This document shows positions 1-7,806 of a stretch of DNA of 37,486 nucleotides, piece by piece. The position numbers and the translations under genes are program-made. Position 1 is the stretch's first letter, and every line of letters begins with the position of its first letter. The notes under the pieces are model-generated. The model searched no databases. It was not told the origin of the DNA and saw nothing but the letters and a program-made list of their open reading frames with translations. Location: assembly GCA_026196615.1 (NCBI GenBank), contig JAPHSW010000173.1, forward strand, positions 1 to 37,486. Reading direction: 5' to 3'. Source of the DNA: Gammaproteobacteria bacterium (lineage in GTDB: Bacteria; Pseudomonadota; Gammaproteobacteria; GRL18).

Positions 1-631
1 CCTCTTTCTGGATGAAATTGAATCTATGCCACTGGTCGCCCAAGTCCGATTATTACGCATTTTACAGGAACGTTCACTAGAACGTCTGGGTTCTAATGAA
101 ACCATTCAACTCGACATACGCATTATTGCTGCATCAAAAATTGATTTGCGTTATTTAGCCGACAAGGGCGAATTTAGAGAAGATCTGTATTATCGTTTAA
201 ACGTTGTCAAACTGGATATACCACCTTTACGTGAGCGCAGACAGGATATTCCACTCTTGTTTAAGCATTTTTTAACACTCTCTTCAGTTCGTTATGGCAG
301 AGAAGCACCCACAATTGCGCAAAATGCTAATCAGAAGCTCATGGCCTTTAGCTGGCCAGGAAATATTCGTGAGTTGAGAAACTTTGCTGAACGTTATGTT
401 CTATTAGGTGAAGAATGCATTTCAAAGCTTGATGAAAGCACTCAAAAAAATCCCTGCACACCGATGACATTACCTGAACATGTAGAAGTTTTTGAAAAAG
501 CACTGATAAAAGAAGCTCTTTCCGACTCCGGAGGTATCATAAAAGACACAATGGTTTTACTTGGACTCCCTAGAAAAACTCTTTATGACAAGATGCAAAA
601 ATTTGGACTGGATAAAAAGGTTTACAAATAG
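1..631 (+). CDS. Sigma-54-dependent activator, DctD/NtrC type (5' end outside window)
   Basis: The frame is already open at base 2, so the gene is cut by the left edge and the ATG at 26 is internal. What remains is the end of an AAA+ sigma-54 activator and its DNA-binding domain. Walker B reads LFLDEIES, followed by the arginine-finger region FREDLYYRLNV and the SWPGNIRELRN motif. A Fis-type helix-turn-helix at the C-terminus (GLPRKTLYDKMQKFGL) is very close to the DctD family. Proteins of this class hydrolyse ATP to open sigma-54 RNA polymerase promoters and are usually driven by a receiver domain. The N-terminal half and GAFTGA loop lie outside the window, but a damaged copy of that part survives at 7806-8123. 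The target genes cannot be read from here. Confidence 0.88.
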   Translation, partial: LFLDEIESMPLVAQVRLLRILQERSLERLGSNETIQLDIRIIAASKIDLRYLADKGEFREDLYYRLNVVKLDIPPLRERRQDIPLLFKHFLTLSSVRYGREAPTIAQNANQKLMAFSWPGNIRELRNFAERYVLLGEECISKLDESTQKNPCTPMTLPEHVEVFEKALIKEALSDSGGIIKDTMVLLGLPRKTLYDKMQKFGLDKKVYK

Positions 632-665
632 AGTCAAAAGAGCTTTTTATAAATTAGACTTTCAA

Positions 666-1034
666 TCAATTATTCTTTTCAACACAACCGGTCAACCAGT
701 CTAAATTAAGTTTAACTGGATGTTCAATATAGTAGCCTGCATTGTCTATAAACTCTTGTAGATATGATAGTTTGACTTTAAATTGAGCGTCTGGGTTGGC
801 AATCTCCTGGCGTATTGGTGAAAACTGTCCTTCTGCAAATCGTGTAGAAAAATTGGCAATAAGATGATCGTTTTCATCAACGACATTAACGTTAATATCC
901 TTCATGGGAAATAAGTTTTCCAACAGTAAAATAAGTCCTTGCAGGATAGAAATGTTTTTTTGCTTTGCAAGGATAAAATTTACAATATTGATATATTGTT
1001 TGATAAGATTACTAGCTTTTATTTCAGTTGTCAT
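666..1034 (-). CDS. Hypothetical protein, unknown family
   Basis: A 122-residue soluble protein with no motif I recognise. I chose the ATG at 1034 because an AGGGTG ribosome site sits six bases before it; the reading frame is open up to a TTG at 1055. There is no signal peptide or membrane segment. The first 50 residues look helical and amphipathic (IKASNLIKQYINIVNFILAK), and the rest is mixed, with a VVDENDHLIANF stretch that resembles the core strands of a sensor or PAS/GAF-like fold, but this is only an impression. It converges on the sigma-54 activator (35 bp between stops) and points away from the HtrA gene, so it is probably its own transcription unit. Confidence 0.6.
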   Translation of the reverse strand: MTTEIKASNLIKQYINIVNFILAKQKNISILQGLILLLENLFPMKDINVNVVDENDHLIANFSTRFAEGQFSPIRQEIANPDAQFKVKLSYLQEFIDNAGYYIEHPVKLNLDWLTGCVEKNN

Positions 1035-1389
1035 AATCATCACCCTATTAACCAAGTTTAATTGTTTTCCTGTAAGGTTTTAAATATTCACTATTTAATT
1101 GTTTATTAAACTTTTTAATTTTCCTGCTAATCAATGTATACCTTGCCTAAAGTCAAAAAATTCTTCACCGTTAACATGAAACTATTAGACTAAACAATAC
1201 GATTGGTTTCATTCTGTACACCTTAAAATTATAGTTTTTTTATCTCAAAATGGTCATCTTAAGAAATAATTTAAATTAATCATACAATATTGATAAGGTT
1301 ATCTTGATTTTTTTCAAGCAGCCCCCAAAATTTATTGAGAATTAAATTTGGATTTTAAAAAAGCGCTATAAGAACCGATAAAATTTATT
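1035..1389. other. Intergenic region with short palindromes
   Basis: About 355 bp of AT-rich DNA between two divergent genes, so it should hold both promoters. There is a palindrome GATAAggTTATC at 1292-1303, followed at once by CTTGAttttttTCAAG, which could be an operator or a weak hairpin. I cannot assign a sigma factor class with confidence and see no coding frame. Confidence 0.4.
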
Positions 1390-2517
1390 ATGACAGTATC
1401 ACGTGATTCACTCATTTTATTACGAACTATTCGTATACTCCTATATGCACTTATCGGACTGATTATCCTTGTTTTTTTGATGCCTCGTATTCACTCATTA
1501 TGGATTACCATGAGTGCTGAACCACGCACGGTGACCGCACGTGGTGAACTGGCGGCCTCTGAAAAAAACAGCATTGAAATATTTCAACAGGCAAGTCCGT
1601 CAGTGGTGTTTATCACTACATTGAGTGATCATATTAACTTCTGGACACGAGACATTACCCGTATTCCAAGAGGCACAGGATCGGGCTTTATATGGGATAA
1701 CCATGGGCATATTGTCACCAATTATCATGTGATTAAAAATGCTTCAGAAATAAATGTCAGACTGGATGATCAACGTACCTTCAAAGCCCTGTTGGTCGGT
1801 GCAAGTCCAACACATGATATAGCCGTATTGCGAATACCTGTCTCTATGAAATCCTATAAAGCAATACCTATTGGTTCCAGCCATGATTTAAAGGTGGGAC
1901 AGTCAATGTATGCTATTGGTAATCCTTTCGGACTGGATCATACTCTGACCACTGGTGTGATCTCTGCACTAAGTCGCAGTCTTAATACTGAAGATGGCAT
2001 AACTATTAAAGATCTTATTCAAACCGATGCTGCAATCAATCCAGGTAATTCTGGCGGGCCTTTACTAGACAGTGCCGGACGTCTGGTCGGTATTAATACT
2101 GCTATATACAGTCCATCAGGAGCCTATGCAGGAATTGGTTTTGCCGTACCTGTGGATACAGTGAATCGAGTAGTACCTCAGGTCATTGCTCATGGTAAAT
2201 ATCAACGACCCTCAATAGGTATTAGTGTTGATGATCGTATCAGTGCTCTTATCACTGAACAAATGGATGTTTCTGGTGTTATGATCTTGACAGTTGAAAG
2301 AAATTCACCCGCAGCTATCGCAGGATTACGTGGTACTCGCAGAGTAGGCAATACTGGCCTGATTCCTGGTGATATTATCCAACATGTGGGTTCTCACCGA
2401 GTTGAAGACACAGAATCGTTACTTGATGCACTGGATCAATATGCCATTGGTGAGCATATAAATGTCCACTTTCTACGTGATGGTAAGCACCTGAAAACGA
2501 CTGTCACACTGAAATAA
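1390..2517 (+). CDS. Membrane-anchored HtrA/DegS-type serine protease with one PDZ domain
   Basis: 375 residues. One hydrophobic anchor (about residues 16-33) places the rest in the periplasm. A trypsin-like S1C domain spans about 60-255 with the full triad: His113 (TNYHV), Asp143 (THDIAV) and Ser221 (NPGNSGGPL). A single PDZ domain covers about 270-375. This layout matches DegS/AlgW and related HtrA proteases, which cleave misfolded envelope proteins or the anti-sigma factor RseA. The core sequence is more like the general HtrA/HhoA group, so a quality-control role is as likely as true DegS function. The start has no strong Shine-Dalgarno sequence. Three Hsp20 genes follow in the same direction, making an envelope or protein-folding stress block. 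Confidence 0.9.
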   Translation: MTVSRDSLILLRTIRILLYALIGLIILVFLMPRIHSLWITMSAEPRTVTARGELAASEKNSIEIFQQASPSVVFITTLSDHINFWTRDITRIPRGTGSGFIWDNHGHIVTNYHVIKNASEINVRLDDQRTFKALLVGASPTHDIAVLRIPVSMKSYKAIPIGSSHDLKVGQSMYAIGNPFGLDHTLTTGVISALSRSLNTEDGITIKDLIQTDAAINPGNSGGPLLDSAGRLVGINTAIYSPSGAYAGIGFAVPVDTVNRVVPQVIAHGKYQRPSIGISVDDRISALITEQMDVSGVMILTVERNSPAAIAGLRGTRRVGNTGLIPGDIIQHVGSHRVEDTESLLDALDQYAIGEHINVHFLRDGKHLKTTVTLK

Positions 2518-2552
2518 TCCCCTCATTGACAATTTTTAAGAAGTTGCTCTAT

Positions 2553-2572
2553 TCTGTCATCTGAGTGACAGA
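2553..2572. promoter_or_regulatory. Perfect inverted repeat before the first Hsp20 gene
   Basis: TCTGTCA-tctgag-TGACAGA, a 7-bp perfect stem with a 6-base centre, lies between the HtrA stop and the Hsp20 start. There is no T-run behind it, so an operator for a stress regulator or a weak transcript-end hairpin are both possible. Confidence 0.4.
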
Positions 2573-2653
2573 TCAAATATCACAATTTATTTATTCTATA
2601 AGTAACAAAGCAGCAGATGCTGTTAAGGTTAATTTATCACAGGAGAATAAATT

Positions 2654-3091
2654 ATGAGCTTATCTATCTGGGATCCATTCCAGGAAATGGAAACTTTACT
2701 TGATCGTTATAACCGTTCATCTAGAAAAACACTAGCAGATAGTGATAATAGAAATTTTGAGGTTGGTGACTGGGTGCCTGTAGTAGATATTGAAGAGACT
2801 GAAGATGCTTTTACAATTAAATCAGAATTACCTGGTGTCGAAAAAGATGATGTTAGTATTAATATTGATAGAGGTATTTTAACTATAAAAGGTGAAAAGA
2901 AAACTGAAAAGGAAGATAAAAAACGTCATCGGGTTGAATGCTCTTATGGTTCTTTTGTCAGAAGTTTTACTTTACCTCAGTCAATTAAAATGGATGAAGT
3001 AGAAGCTGAGTATAATAATGGTATTTTGAATTTAACCATTCCAAAATCTGAGGAGGCTAAACCAAAAGAAATAGAGGTTAAAATAAAATAA
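2654..3091 (+). CDS. Small heat shock protein, Hsp20 family (cytosolic)
   Basis: 145 residues, the normal length for a bacterial Hsp20/IbpA-class chaperone that holds unfolding proteins without ATP. The alpha-crystallin domain spans roughly residues 41-135, with the ELPGV turn near its start and the GILNLTIPK strand near its end. The C-terminus carries an IEV triplet in place of the usual I-x-I anchor. The start is secure: an AGGAG ribosome site stands 8 bases before the ATG. It is the first of three tandem Hsp20 genes that differ too much to be a recent duplication. Confidence 0.93.
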   Translation: MSLSIWDPFQEMETLLDRYNRSSRKTLADSDNRNFEVGDWVPVVDIEETEDAFTIKSELPGVEKDDVSINIDRGILTIKGEKKTEKEDKKRHRVECSYGSFVRSFTLPQSIKMDEVEAEYNNGILNLTIPKSEEAKPKEIEVKIK

Positions 3092-3112
3092 AAGTAATAG
3101 TTGTAAGTACTG

Positions 3113-3171
3113 ACCTGATGTAAAAATTACAGACTGTTTTTGGTAAACAGAAAGGGTTTATTGCATCAGGT
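3113..3171 (+). terminator. Nested stem-loop between Hsp20 genes
   Basis: An outer stem ACCTGATG (3113-3120) pairs with CATCAGGT (3164-3171), and an inner stem CTGTTT (3134-3139) pairs with AAACAG (3145-3150). The element sits about 20 bp past the first Hsp20 stop. It could be a terminator or attenuator or an RNA-processing signal. It is too far from the next ribosome site (about 3302) to be a classical RNA thermometer. Confidence 0.45.
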
Positions 3172-3309
3172 TGTATTATAGATTGAAAAATATGCAATTA
3201 TTTTTTGAAAAGCTGTTAGTCAATAAAGTTTTGAATAAGAAATAATACTTAAAAATATTTTTGGTAATTATATGTGACTCAAGAAATAAATAGTATATGG
3301 GGGCGAATC

Positions 3310-3978
3310 ATGTCAGAACGTCAAACTTATTTTTCAACTATGGTCATGATTTTGATATTTGTTATGCTCGCTGCATTAGCTGTACAAGGGTGGTATATGC
3401 TGGGAATGCAACAGAAACTTGATCAGCTTCAGGCTTCAAATGTTGAAACTCAGCCACAAGTTCAACAACCTATTGGCCAAACTAAAAAAAATAACAGTAA
3501 TCGTTTTAATTCCCAAAACTCCAGAATTTATGACGATTGGTTCAATGATTCCTTTGACCCTGATAACTGGGATCCTATGTATGAAATGCAACAAATGCAG
3601 GATCGTATGAATCAAATTTTTGGCAATGCTTTTAATCGTTTCGACCGTAGTTCTAATTTTAATCACCTGTTCAAAAATAACCAATTTTCACCTCAGGTTG
3701 ATGTGCTGGAGGAGGAAGATAAATTTGTTGTAAAAGTTAATCTACCCGGTTTTGACAATGAAAATGTGAATGTCACACTTGAAGATCAGACTCTAACAAT
3801 TAATGGCTCAATCGAGCAAAAAAAAGAGGAAACAGATGAGCATGGGCGTGTCATAAGTCGTGAACGCCGCTCCGGAAAGTTTAATCGTGCTATTACACTC
3901 CCAGCACCACTAAAACAAGAGGGTATGACCACTCATATTGATAAAGGAGTTTTACAAATCACATTACTAAAAAAATGA
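3310..3978 (+). CDS. Membrane-anchored Hsp20-family protein, predicted periplasmic
   Basis: I place the start at the ATG at 3310, seven bases after GGGGG, rather than at the GTG at 3274; this gives 222 residues. Residues about 10-31 form one hydrophobic helix (MVMILIFVMLAALAVQGWY) preceded by a short charged N-terminus, which predicts a signal anchor with the rest of the protein in the periplasm. A Gln/Asn-rich linker (about 35-90) and a Met/Gln-rich helix lead to an alpha-crystallin domain at about 126-222 with VNLPGF and a final GVLQIT strand. The I-x-I tail is missing. Most Hsp20 proteins are cytosolic, so the anchor is unusual. Lying close behind a periplasmic HtrA protease, it is probably an envelope holdase, which is inference from topology. 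Confidence 0.85.
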   Translation: MSERQTYFSTMVMILIFVMLAALAVQGWYMLGMQQKLDQLQASNVETQPQVQQPIGQTKKNNSNRFNSQNSRIYDDWFNDSFDPDNWDPMYEMQQMQDRMNQIFGNAFNRFDRSSNFNHLFKNNQFSPQVDVLEEEDKFVVKVNLPGFDNENVNVTLEDQTLTINGSIEQKKEETDEHGRVISRERRSGKFNRAITLPAPLKQEGMTTHIDKGVLQITLLKK

Positions 3979-4010
3979 TTATAAATTTTCTGAATTAATG
4001 GAGGTGCATC

Positions 4011-4496
4011 ATGTTTAAAATTGATAATTTAACGAATAGTTTATCCCGAACATGGGATACAGTCAGTCAGGGCTGGAATCATTTAATCAATAATACCAGC
4101 AATGCACTGACACGATTCATTTCCAGTGATGATAAGGAAAAAGCAGATAATGTCCCCTCTTCCAGTCCACATTGGGGCTTAATCAGTGCCGATCTCTATG
4201 ATGGATCTGACAAAATGGTGGTAAAAGTGGAAGCGCCTGGCCTGGTTAATGATGATTTTGATATTTCTATTGTGAATAATATATTAACGATTAGTGGTGA
4301 GAAACAATTCCAGAAAGAAACAACGAAAGGAGAATATCGTATACTGGAATGTGCTTATGGACGCTTTAGTCGTTCAATTCCATTAGAGTATGAGGTTAAT
4401 ACTGATACAGCAAAGGCCAGTTATGATAAAGGCATATTAAAAATTGAGCTGGAAAAGAAACCCCATCAGCGTAGACGTACAATTGAAATAAAATAA
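4011..4496 (+). CDS. Small heat shock protein, Hsp20 family
   Basis: 161 residues with a GGAGG ribosome site seven bases before the ATG. The N-terminal arm (about 1-55) has repeated Trp/Leu/Asn segments typical of oligomer-forming arms. The alpha-crystallin domain runs from about 58 to 152, with EAPGL and GILKIELEK at its two ends. The C-terminus ends in IEI, a proper I-x-I motif, which the other two Hsp20 proteins here lack or alter. The gene begins 32 bp after the membrane-anchored Hsp20 and is probably co-transcribed with it. It is followed by a strong symmetrical hairpin. Confidence 0.93.
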   Translation: MFKIDNLTNSLSRTWDTVSQGWNHLINNTSNALTRFISSDDKEKADNVPSSSPHWGLISADLYDGSDKMVVKVEAPGLVNDDFDISIVNNILTISGEKQFQKETTKGEYRILECAYGRFSRSIPLEYEVNTDTAKASYDKGILKIELEKKPHQRRRTIEIK

Positions 4497-4510
4497 TAGT
4501 CTGTGCATAA

Positions 4511-4558
4511 AGAATTTAAGCCATAATTACGAATAATCGTAACCATGGCTTAAATTCT
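4511..4558. terminator. Bidirectional terminator-like hairpin
   Basis: AGAATTTAAGCCAT (4511-4524) pairs perfectly with ATGGCTTAAATTCT (4545-4558). The loop holds a second stem, TTACGA-ataa-TCGTAA. The element lies between two converging genes (Hsp20 and the Crp-family regulator), where a two-way transcription stop is expected. The A/T flanks on each side of the stem fit this. Confidence 0.75.
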
Positions 4559-4654
4559 ACAATAAGTTACTAAAATGAGCTCATATAGATTTAAAGATGT
4601 CTATTAAGGCACATCTCGTGGCTTAACGATAGCAATGATTTAAGTGTTAAAAGT

Positions 4655-5449
4655 TTAATTCGAATTCTGTTTCATAGAAGACTGGATTATATTGGCTTCT
4701 TTATAAATCGCATCTAGATCATTAATAATAATCTGGTTACGTTTTTTATTGATAATTCCTTGCGAACGCCAGTATTGTAATTGTTTATTGACCACTTGTC
4801 GTACAGAACCAATCATTCTTGCCAGGGTTTCATCAGAGAGTCCATTAATTAAATGGCTTTTCTGTTCATCCTCTTTTTTCCCTGTATAACGCTGTATCTT
4901 GTATATATGTTTTAAAATTAAACGGCTTAATCGAGTGGTCATATCATGCAAAACAAAACTACTTGCCTGATCTTCCTGATCGCGCATTTTCTGTGCAAGA
5001 TAAGGTAAAAATTTTTGATTTAATTCAGGATAGGTCCATATCCACCTTCTCATCATTTCGATAGGAACAGAAACCAGTTGCAAAGAACTGACGGGTGCAA
5101 GGATGACATCATGTGGTTTACCATCAAGCAAAGTCATAATATCAAAGCTATCCCCTGGATAAAGCATATCTAATGTCACTTCTCGACCCGTATCAGGATT
5201 ATTGCGTTTCATCTCCAACTGTCCTTCCTGGATAAAGTAAAATTCTTCCATGAGTTTTTGAGCATCAATATAACTACTTTTTTTCCATGTAATTAAATGA
5301 AAATGCTGTGCAATCTCCCGTGTAAGCGCCTCGGGTAAGGCTGCAAAAAAAGGCGATTGCCTGACCAATAAAGAACTGGCTGGCTGTGGGACAGAAATAA
5401 GTCCTGGCATAGTATCTATCTCTAAATATTGTGTTACTTGATTATTCAA
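4655..5449 (-). CDS. Crp/Fnr-family transcriptional regulator
   Basis: Up to 264 residues from a TTG at 5449; an ATG at 5410 (251 residues) is an equally good start. An N-terminal cyclic-nucleotide-binding-type beta-barrel (about 35-150) contains LDMLYPGDSFDIMTLLDGKP, the glycine-rich turn of the fold. A helix-turn-helix winged domain follows (about 170-250), with GLSDETLARMIGSVRQVVNKQL. I see no Fnr-type N-terminal Cys cluster, so oxygen sensing through an iron-sulfur cluster is unlikely. The gene is divergent from the HtpX-like protease, and the shared promoter region has two palindromes that could be its operators. The ligand cannot be told from sequence. Confidence 0.88.
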   Translation of the reverse strand: MNNQVTQYLEIDTMPGLISVPQPASSLLVRQSPFFAALPEALTREIAQHFHLITWKKSSYIDAQKLMEEFYFIQEGQLEMKRNNPDTGREVTLDMLYPGDSFDIMTLLDGKPHDVILAPVSSLQLVSVPIEMMRRWIWTYPELNQKFLPYLAQKMRDQEDQASSFVLHDMTTRLSRLILKHIYKIQRYTGKKEDEQKSHLINGLSDETLARMIGSVRQVVNKQLQYWRSQGIINKKRNQIIINDLDAIYKEANIIQSSMKQNSN

Positions 5450-5466
5450 ATAAGGCTAAGTATGAC

Positions 5467-5512
5467 AGAAATCAATACTGATTTCTTTGAGTCTCAATAC
5501 CCTATTGGTATT
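5467..5512. promoter_or_regulatory. Two palindromes in the regulator/HtpX divergent promoter
   Basis: AGAAATCA-atac-TGATTTCT (5467-5486) and AATACC-ctatt-GGTATT (5496-5512) lie back to back between the divergent Crp-family gene and the HtpX-like gene. They do not match the CRP or FNR consensus. Autoregulation by the Crp-family protein and control of the protease are reasonable inferences. Confidence 0.45.
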
Positions 5513-5603
5513 TTAATTTGCAGTACTATCTATCCTGTAAATATAATATTGAAATGATGATGGGGAGATAGCATAATATTTGTAAATGTACTGAGTAATA
5601 ATA

Positions 5604-6560
5604 ATGCTTATTGAATCTGAATTTTGGGAACAACATTCCCTGACCAATCATTTACAATCATTACTTCTATTTTTTGTAATGATAGTGTTTCTTTCCCTGC
5701 TGGGTTGGTTGCTTTTGGGTAGTGATGGTATTTTTTTATTGCTGCTACTTGGGGTTATTCTACTTGTTTTTAACCCCGTTTCATCCCCCTGGTTAATCAT
5801 GCGATTATATCACGCAACTCCGTTGACACATCATCAGGCACCTCAACTCAACTTAGCCTTAACAGAATTAGCACGCAGAAGTGGACTTGAAAGAGTCCCG
5901 ACACTTTTCTACATACCCAGTAGCATGATAAATGCATTCACTGTGGGTAATAGAAATGAAGCTGCCATTGCGGTATCTGATGGACTATTAAAAACATTGA
6001 ATTATCGGGAACTTATAGGGGTGTTGGCACATGAAGTGAGTCATGTGCGTAATAATGATATTTGGGTAATGAGTATAGCTGATCTGATCAGTCGTCTGAC
6101 CAGTTTCCTTTCACTGCTTGGTCAGTTCTTTTTACTATTGAATTTACCATTAATTCTTCTGAGTAATGTGAGTATTAATTGGTTCGCAATTTTTCTTCTT
6201 GTTTTTGCACCTAACCTGAGTTCTTTGGCTCAACTTGGACTTTCACGAGTTCGTGAATATAATGCAGATCTGGGTGCTGCTCGTCTGACAGCCGATCCTG
6301 GAGGACTAGCAAGTGCTTTGGTCAAAATCGGACAGTATTCTGGTTCATTTTTTGAAAAAATCATGATGCCAGGACGACGTATTCCTGTGCCTTCATTACT
6401 ACGAACCCACCCCTTGACTGAAGAAAGAGTACGACGTTTAATGGCTCTTGATCCAACAACATTTCCTCCTCTTGAATCGCATGATTTATCTTATAAGGTC
6501 AATTCAAGACATCTAGTGAACCATAAACCACGATGGCATATCAATGGTTTATGGCATTAA
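5604..6560 (+). CDS. htpX: HtpX-like M48 family membrane zinc metalloprotease
   Basis: 318 residues. Two hydrophobic N-terminal stretches (about 18-38 and 43-58) are followed by the M48 catalytic motif HEVSH, with zinc ligands His143 and His147, catalytic Glu144, and a third ligand Glu218 in SRVREYNAD. A further hydrophobic hairpin (about 165-205) separates the zinc-ligand motifs, as in HtpX. HtpX degrades misfolded inner-membrane proteins facing the cytosol. At 318 residues it is slightly longer than the common 285-300, and the last 40 residues are unlike the family core, so it may be an HtpX paralogue. It sits beside HtrA and Hsp20 genes and is transcribed away from a Crp-family regulator. 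Confidence 0.87.
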   Translation: MLIESEFWEQHSLTNHLQSLLLFFVMIVFLSLLGWLLLGSDGIFLLLLLGVILLVFNPVSSPWLIMRLYHATPLTHHQAPQLNLALTELARRSGLERVPTLFYIPSSMINAFTVGNRNEAAIAVSDGLLKTLNYRELIGVLAHEVSHVRNNDIWVMSIADLISRLTSFLSLLGQFFLLLNLPLILLSNVSINWFAIFLLVFAPNLSSLAQLGLSRVREYNADLGAARLTADPGGLASALVKIGQYSGSFFEKIMMPGRRIPVPSLLRTHPLTEERVRRLMALDPTTFPPLESHDLSYKVNSRHLVNHKPRWHINGLWH

Positions 6561-6806
6561 GTACCTTCGTTTGTATATATTACCTTTTAGTCAATCATTC
6601 TTTCATTTAATAAGATCTATTGACTCACATTCTATCTGACATTTTTTCTAAAAAAGCATCCCAAAGCAGATTTATTAAGATTTACTTTTTGGAGTTATTG
6701 ATTCTACCCCAATCAGCCAGTTGCTATTTTTTAGATACTAACTCTCCGTAATGAAAAGCAAAGTGATGAAAGGACGGCGTTTTTACTGTCAAAGTGTACG
6801 TAACTG

Positions 6807-7397
6807 TTAAGATTCAATTTTCTCTTCCATTCCCCACGGATAAATACGTGGTACGATGATGGTAAACAGTGATGCAACTACTATTGATATAGCCACACCA
6901 TAAATAAATACATCCCATGTGTTTGGTTTAAGCGCCCCCAACGCAATAATTACGAACAATATTGGAATATCCAGATAGTGAGTAAAAGTAGGAACGAGCT
7001 TTGCCCTTTCTAATTCCAGCTCTGACGTAACTTCGCCTTTCTCCTAGGCGTCTCTTGTTATGCGCCTTAGTTTCATAAAGTATAATCTTGTTATCGTATT
7101 TCCCTCGATAAATTCAAGCGTAAAAAGTATTATCATTCCAGCAAGCCACGGCACTTTGATAAAATCCCAACCACCATAGTACTTAACAGTAAACCATGTG
7201 CCAGATATAAGAAGGGTAATTGCTCCCGGAACGACAAAACCGTCGTAGAAAACAGCTATATAGCGAACCGCTTCAGAAAAACGTATCAAGTCTCGGTGTT
7301 GCCTTGATCGAAGATCGGTGAGCCACACGCCTATCAGACCTGCCCCCATTACCACAGCCCCCAAAATGTGAAAATATTTTATAACCGAATACTCCAT
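6807..7397 (-). pseudogene. DUF2269 membrane protein gene split by an in-frame amber stop
   Basis: From the ATG at 7397 the frame encodes 117 residues of a polytopic DUF2269-type protein (KYFHILGAVVMGAGLIGVW start, GNTITRLYFMKLRR end). It then meets TAG at 7044-7046. Beyond it, the same frame stays open for 78 more codons to a TAA at 6807-6809, and those codons make sense as the rest of the protein: ELERAKLVPTFTHYLDIPIL, then two more hydrophobic segments and a charged tail. One point mutation therefore explains the break. The neighbouring divergent MarR fragment is also broken, so I call this a pseudogene. A truncated product of four hydrophobic helices could still be made. Confidence 0.8.
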
Positions 7398-7623
7398 CTC
7401 CCCTCCTATTTTGAGCCTTTAAAAGTTGTTCTAGAGTGGTTACTACTGGCCTACGCCCTCACTTATTCTCAAATCAACTCTAATATCTATCATCATTAAC
7501 ATTAGACTCACAACAACAAAATAATACATTGACAACATATTGAAACAACACAGATATGTCAACATATTGTCAATATCTGTTTATTAAAATAAATACAAAA
7601 CTTAATAATAAATTATTAACTGA
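7398..7623. other. Intergenic region between two broken divergent genes
   Basis: About 225 bp, very AT-rich, with repeated AACATATTG/CAATAT words around 7525-7580 that could be old operator half-sites. It lies between the damaged DUF2269 gene and the MarR fragment and probably was their shared promoter. Confidence 0.35.
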
Positions 7624-7806
7624 GGTTATTATAGAAATATTCAGGTTGGTAGGATTCTGAATATCAAAGGAGACAAAATAGCCAAAGAGTTTGGACTAAC
7701 TGCTTCACAATGGAAAATATTAGGAGTCAGTGAGTTATTAAATAGTCTCCTAACAATTTCTGAAATAGGTTGACAAATAGGACAAAGCCACCAAGGCCCA
7801 AACGTA
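7624..7806 (+). pseudogene. MarR-family regulator fragment
   Basis: The frame reads, from about 7645, ILNIKGDKIAKEFGLTASQW, then KILG, ISEIG, a TGA stop at 7771-7773, and QIGQSHQG before another stop at 7807. This is the dimer helix, the FGLTxxQW signature and the start of the recognition helix of a MarR-family repressor. The stop sits where these proteins usually have a coding residue, and the whole C-terminal half is absent, replaced by sigma-54 activator sequence. It is a true fragment, not a small gene. It faces away from the broken DUF2269 gene, which it may once have controlled. Confidence 0.7.

Noticed and set aside
3419-3684. Frames on both strands inside the membrane-anchored Hsp20 gene
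   Set aside because: Shadows of the real frame in its AT-rich linker part.
7044-7046. Stop-codon readthrough or pyrrolysine at the TAG in the DUF2269 gene
   Set aside because: No pyrrolysine genes or readthrough signal are visible, other genes here end normally, and neighbours are also broken, so simple decay is enough.
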